From positions 1 to 9,340 of the forward strand of contig JAFLUQ010000091.1 of assembly GCA_022508735.1 (NCBI GenBank): a stretch of 9,340 nt of DNA, given 5' to 3'. Shown in pieces: positions 6,703 through 9,340 of the stretch. The DNA comes from Oscillospiraceae bacterium. Lineage in GTDB: Bacteria > Bacillota > Clostridia > UMGS1883. The notes below the pieces were generated by a model, which was not told the DNA's origin, made no database searches, and saw only the letters and a program-made list of their open reading frames with translations. A program made the position numbers and the translations under genes. How positions within the stretch are numbered: position 1 is the first letter of the stretch; the number at the start of each line of letters is the position of its first letter.

Positions 6703-7995
6703 ATGAAAGTATTGAAGGTTGAACAGCAGGAAAACAGCAAAACCTATTTGGAGATCGAGATCGACGCTGACGTTTTTAAAGACGCCATGCAGAAGAGCTA
6801 TCGCAAGAACGTTAAGGGCATAGCTATTCCCGGTTTCCGCAAGGGCAAGGTGCCCAAGAACATAATCGAAAAGTTCTACGGAGCCGAGGTGTTCTATGAC
6901 GACGCCGTAAACTTCTGCATTCCCGACGCCTATGAGGCAGCAGTTGAGGAGAGCGGAATCGACCCCGTTGAGATGCCCAAGATCGACATTATCACAATCA
7001 AGGAGGGCGAGAACCTTGTGTTCTCTGCCACTGTTACAGTTCGCCCTGAGGTTACCCTCGGCGAGTACAAGGGCATTGAGGCCGTTAAGCCCTCTGTGGT
7101 AGTATCCGATGAGGAGGTTATGGCCGAGATCGCAAAGATGCAGGACAATGCGGCCAGCATCGAGACCATTGAGGAGGGCGCCGCTCAGAAGGGCGACACC
7201 GTAACTCTTGACTTTGACGGCAGCGTAGACGGCGTTCCCTTTGACGGCGGCAAGGCCGAGGGCTTCGAGCTTGAGCTCGGCAGCGGTCAGTTCATCCCCG
7301 GCTTTGAGGATCAGCTTATAGGAAAGAACATCGGTGAGGATATCGACGTAAACGTTACCTTCCCCGAGGAGTATCACGCTGAGGAGCTTGCCGGCAAGGC
7401 TGCTCTGTTCAAGTGCAAGATGCACAAGATCGCCCGCAAGAACCTGCCCGAGCTTGACGACGAGTTCGCCAAGGACGTGAGCGAGTTCGACACTCTTGAG
7501 GAGCTTAAGAAGAACACCGCCGAGAATCTTGCCCACGCCAAGGAGCACGAGGCAGAGCACCGCTATGAGGATGCGGTCGTATCCGCCGTTGTGGCTAACG
7601 CTCAGGTGGAGGTTCCCGAGTGCATGGTAGATCAGCAGTGCGACAAGCAGCTTGAGGAAATGGCCTACCGTATGCAGAGCCAGGGTCTTACCCTTGAGAA
7701 TTACATGAAGTATACCGGTCAGACAGTTGAAAATATAAAGGAACAGATCCGTCCCGCCGCTGCCGAGGCCGTTAAGAACACCCTTGTTCTTGAAGCCATA
7801 AAGAAGGCCGAGGGCATTGAGGCCACCGATGAGGACGTTGAGGCCGAGTTCGGTAAAATGGCCGAGAGCTACGGCATGGAGGTTGAGAAGGTGAAGGAGA
7901 TCATGGCTCCCAACGCCGAGGGCCTTAAGAGCGACATCGCCCTTACCAAGACAGTTAAGTTCCTTGTTGACAACGCCGTAATGAAGCAGGACTAA
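6703..7995 (+). CDS. tig: Trigger factor, ribosome-associated chaperone and prolyl isomerase
   Basis: The 430-residue product matches the usual trigger factor length (432 in E. coli) and domain order. The N-terminal ribosome-binding domain (about 1-115) carries the signature GFRKGKVP at 44-51, the loop that contacts the ribosomal tunnel exit. An FKBP-type peptidyl-prolyl isomerase domain follows (about 160-245), with FDGSVDG, GSGQFIPGFEDQLIG (193-207) and FPEEYHAEELAGK (220-232). The rest (about 246-430) is the helical C-terminal substrate-cradling domain. In the cytoplasm it shields nascent chains and assists folding. AGGAGG (6688-6693) lies 9 bases before the ATG. Codon choice is strongly biased (GAG, AAG, GCC, CTT), as in highly expressed genes. 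It heads a tig-clpP-clpX order conserved in many bacteria; clpP begins 38 bases after its stop with no terminator between. Confidence 0.98.
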   Translation: MKVLKVEQQENSKTYLEIEIDADVFKDAMQKSYRKNVKGIAIPGFRKGKVPKNIIEKFYGAEVFYDDAVNFCIPDAYEAAVEESGIDPVEMPKIDIITIKEGENLVFSATVTVRPEVTLGEYKGIEAVKPSVVVSDEEVMAEIAKMQDNAASIETIEEGAAQKGDTVTLDFDGSVDGVPFDGGKAEGFELELGSGQFIPGFEDQLIGKNIGEDIDVNVTFPEEYHAEELAGKAALFKCKMHKIARKNLPELDDEFAKDVSEFDTLEELKKNTAENLAHAKEHEAEHRYEDAVVSAVVANAQVEVPECMVDQQCDKQLEEMAYRMQSQGLTLENYMKYTGQTVENIKEQIRPAAAEAVKNTLVLEAIKKAEGIEATDEDVEAEFGKMAESYGMEVEKVKEIMAPNAEGLKSDIALTKTVKFLVDNAVMKQD

Positions 7996-8033
7996 AATAA
8001 TAAACCAACAATATATTTAAGGAGGAAGCAATC

Positions 8034-8615
8034 ATGCCATTAGTACCTTACGTCATTGAACAAACAGGTCAGGGCGAACGCAGCTACGACATTTATTCCC
8101 GTCTTCTTAAGGACAGGATAATATTCCTTGGTGAGGAGGTCAACGATACGACCGCCAGCCTCATCGTGGCTCAGCTTCTGTTCCTCGAGAGCGAGGACCC
8201 CGACAAGGATATCATGTTCTATATCAACAGCCCCGGCGGCAGTGTTACGGCGGGCATGGCGATATATGACACCATGCAGTATATCAAGTGCGACGTTTCC
8301 ACTATCTGCATAGGTATGGCCGCAAGCATGGGAGCTTTTCTTCTGAGCAGCGGCACAAAGGGCAAGCGCCTTGCTCTGCCCAACAGCGAGATCATGATAC
8401 ATCAGCCCCTGGGCGGATATCAGGGTCAGGTAACAGACATTCAGATCCACGCCGAAAGGTTTATCGCCATCAAGGATAAGCTGAACAAGATACTCAGCGA
8501 AAACTGCGGTCAGCCTCTGGAGAGAATCAAGGCCGACACAGAGCGCGACAACTTCCTCACCGCTGAGGAAGCGCAGAAGTACGGACTTATAGACAAGGTT
8601 ATCGAGAGAAGATAA
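8034..8615 (+). CDS. clpP: ATP-dependent Clp protease proteolytic subunit ClpP
   Basis: This 193-residue serine peptidase is the proteolytic chamber of the Clp proteases. It forms stacked heptameric rings that cut proteins fed in by ClpX or other Clp ATPases. The catalytic triad is complete: Ser98 in GMAASMG, His123 in MIHQPLGG and Asp172 in DTERDNF, the same numbers as in Bacillus subtilis ClpP. YINSPGG (63-69) and the N-terminal pattern VIEQTGQGERSYDIYSRLL-like are also typical of the family. The length is normal for Firmicutes ClpP. AAGGAGG (8019-8025) lies 8 bases before the ATG. It follows tig closely and precedes clpX, its ATPase partner, which fits cotranscription. Confidence 0.98.
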   Translation: MPLVPYVIEQTGQGERSYDIYSRLLKDRIIFLGEEVNDTTASLIVAQLLFLESEDPDKDIMFYINSPGGSVTAGMAIYDTMQYIKCDVSTICIGMAASMGAFLLSSGTKGKRLALPNSEIMIHQPLGGYQGQVTDIQIHAERFIAIKDKLNKILSENCGQPLERIKADTERDNFLTAEEAQKYGLIDKVIERR

Positions 8616-8621
8616 AGAATA

Positions 8622-8652
8622 CCGCACAGAGACCCCGGCGGTCTTTGTGCGG
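8622..8652 (+). other. Strong hairpin without T tract in the clpP-clpX gap
   Basis: Seven bases after the clpP stop, a 13-base arm (8622-8634) pairs with 8640-8652 around a CCGGC loop, with one G-U pair. What follows (CATTACATTAATAAAATC) has no continuous T run, so it does not look like an efficient intrinsic terminator. A partial terminator, an RNA processing site or a 3'-end stabiliser that raises clpP over clpX is possible; that is inference. Confidence 0.75.
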
Positions 8653-8690
8653 CATTACATTAATAAAATCAAAAAAGGAATGGTAGGACA

Positions 8691-9340
8691 ATGGCAAATA
8701 ACCATGACGATCAGCAGGTATTCTGCGCATTCTGCGGCCGCACCAAGCCGCAGATAGGAAACCACCAGATAATCGCGGGAATAAACGCGTATATCTGCTC
8801 GGACTGTGTGCGGGCTTGCTATGATATAGTTCTCGACGATTACGACGACTTTGACGAGACCGATGAAGCTCTTCCCGCTGTGGAGGGCGTTCCGACTCCG
8901 GTGGAGATAAAGGCGATACTCGATGAATATGTGATAGGTCAGGACGCGGCCAAGCGCAGTCTCGCCGTTGCGGTGTATAACCACTACAAGCGCATAAACG
9001 CTGAAATGGTTCAGGACGAGATGAACGAGGACGGTGTCGAAATTCAGAAGAGCAACATCCTCATGCTCGGCCCCACAGGCAGCGGCAAGACATATCTTGC
9101 TCAGACGCTTGCTAAAATACTTCAGGTACCCTTTGCAATAACCGACGCCACCAGCCTTACCGAGGCCGGCTACGTCGGCGAGGACGTTGAGAACATTCTG
9201 CTCAAGCTCATTCAGGCGGCGGACTACGACATTGCTCTGGCCGAGCGCGGCATCATCTATATTGATGAGATAGATAAGATAACAAAAAAGGGCGAAAATG
9301 TTTCCATCACCCGCGACGTTTCGGGCGAGGGCGTACAGCA
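8691..9340 (+). CDS. clpX: ClpX ATPase subunit of the Clp protease (5' part, runs off the window)
   Basis: About 216 codons are present; the gene continues past the window end. ClpX is a hexameric AAA+ unfoldase that recognises tagged substrates and threads them into ClpP. The N-terminal zinc-binding domain has Cys12, Cys15, Cys36 and Cys39 (CAFC and CSDC). An acidic linker (49-59) leads to the AAA+ core: YVIGQDAAK (80-88), Walker A GPTGSGKT (127-134), the pore-loop GYVGEDVEN (160-168) and Walker B IIYIDEIDK (188-196). The ClpP-contacting IGF loop and the sensor regions lie outside the window. The ATG at 8691 gives the standard ClpX beginning. Its Shine-Dalgarno is weak: AAGGAA (8675-8680) is 10 bases away, and a second AGGA at 8685-8688 is very close. 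The weaker site may lower ClpX yield relative to ClpP. Confidence 0.97.
   Translation, partial: MANNHDDQQVFCAFCGRTKPQIGNHQIIAGINAYICSDCVRACYDIVLDDYDDFDETDEALPAVEGVPTPVEIKAILDEYVIGQDAAKRSLAVAVYNHYKRINAEMVQDEMNEDGVEIQKSNILMLGPTGSGKTYLAQTLAKILQVPFAITDATSLTEAGYVGEDVENILLKLIQAADYDIALAERGIIYIDEIDKITKKGENVSITRDVSGEGVQ

Noticed and set aside
6595..7560. A 321-codon minus-strand open frame inside tig
   Set aside because: It is antisense to a clear trigger factor gene. Its Leu/Val/Gly-rich translation reflects the complementary frame of a strongly codon-biased gene, and it has no ribosome binding site.
8040..8627. A 195-codon minus-strand open frame opposite clpP
   Set aside because: It is the antisense shadow of clpP, with no family resemblance.

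Overview
The window looks like a chromosomal segment of a Gram-positive, low-to-mid-GC member of the Clostridia, perhaps an Oscillospiraceae-like gut anaerobe. This is inferred from four things: strong AGGAGG-type ribosome binding sites, an SLH-anchored cell-wall protein, a SpoVB/YtgP-type flippase, and trigger factor, ClpP and ClpX sequences that read as Firmicutes proteins. I ran no database search, so the taxonomy is an impression.

Layout. Positions 1-166 are noncoding flank with a perfect AT-rich hairpin at 49-84. A terminator at 167-205 closes a very long minus-strand gene (219-4568). That gene encodes a 1449-residue secreted surface protein: signal peptide, CAP/SCP domain, Ig-like modules, three copies of a 164-165-residue MBG plus Ig-like unit, a divergent InlB-type repeat, a Gly/Ser linker and C-terminal SLH repeats. 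Upstream of it on the same strand lies a MurJ/SpoVB/YtgP-type flippase gene (4828-6447), separated by an intergenic region with a terminator for the flippase and a probable promoter for the surface protein. A divergent promoter region (6448-6702) then separates these minus-strand genes from a plus-strand protein-quality-control cluster: tig (6703-7995), clpP (8034-8615) and clpX (8691 to beyond the window end).

Functionally there are two units. The right half is the conserved tig-clpP-clpX cluster: a ribosome-bound folding chaperone, then the peptidase and the unfoldase of the ClpXP protease. The left half concerns the cell envelope: a flippase that probably moves a lipid-linked glycan precursor across the membrane, and a large wall-bound protein held by its SLH domains. 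Apart from being codirectional, nothing here proves that these two envelope genes act together.

I found no CRISPR array, tRNA, rRNA, transposase or obvious defence system. The most unusual items are the mosaic surface protein with its internal repeat array, the unexplained palindrome in the left flank, and a strong hairpin without a T tract between clpP and clpX. I do not see a convincing undescribed multi-gene system.
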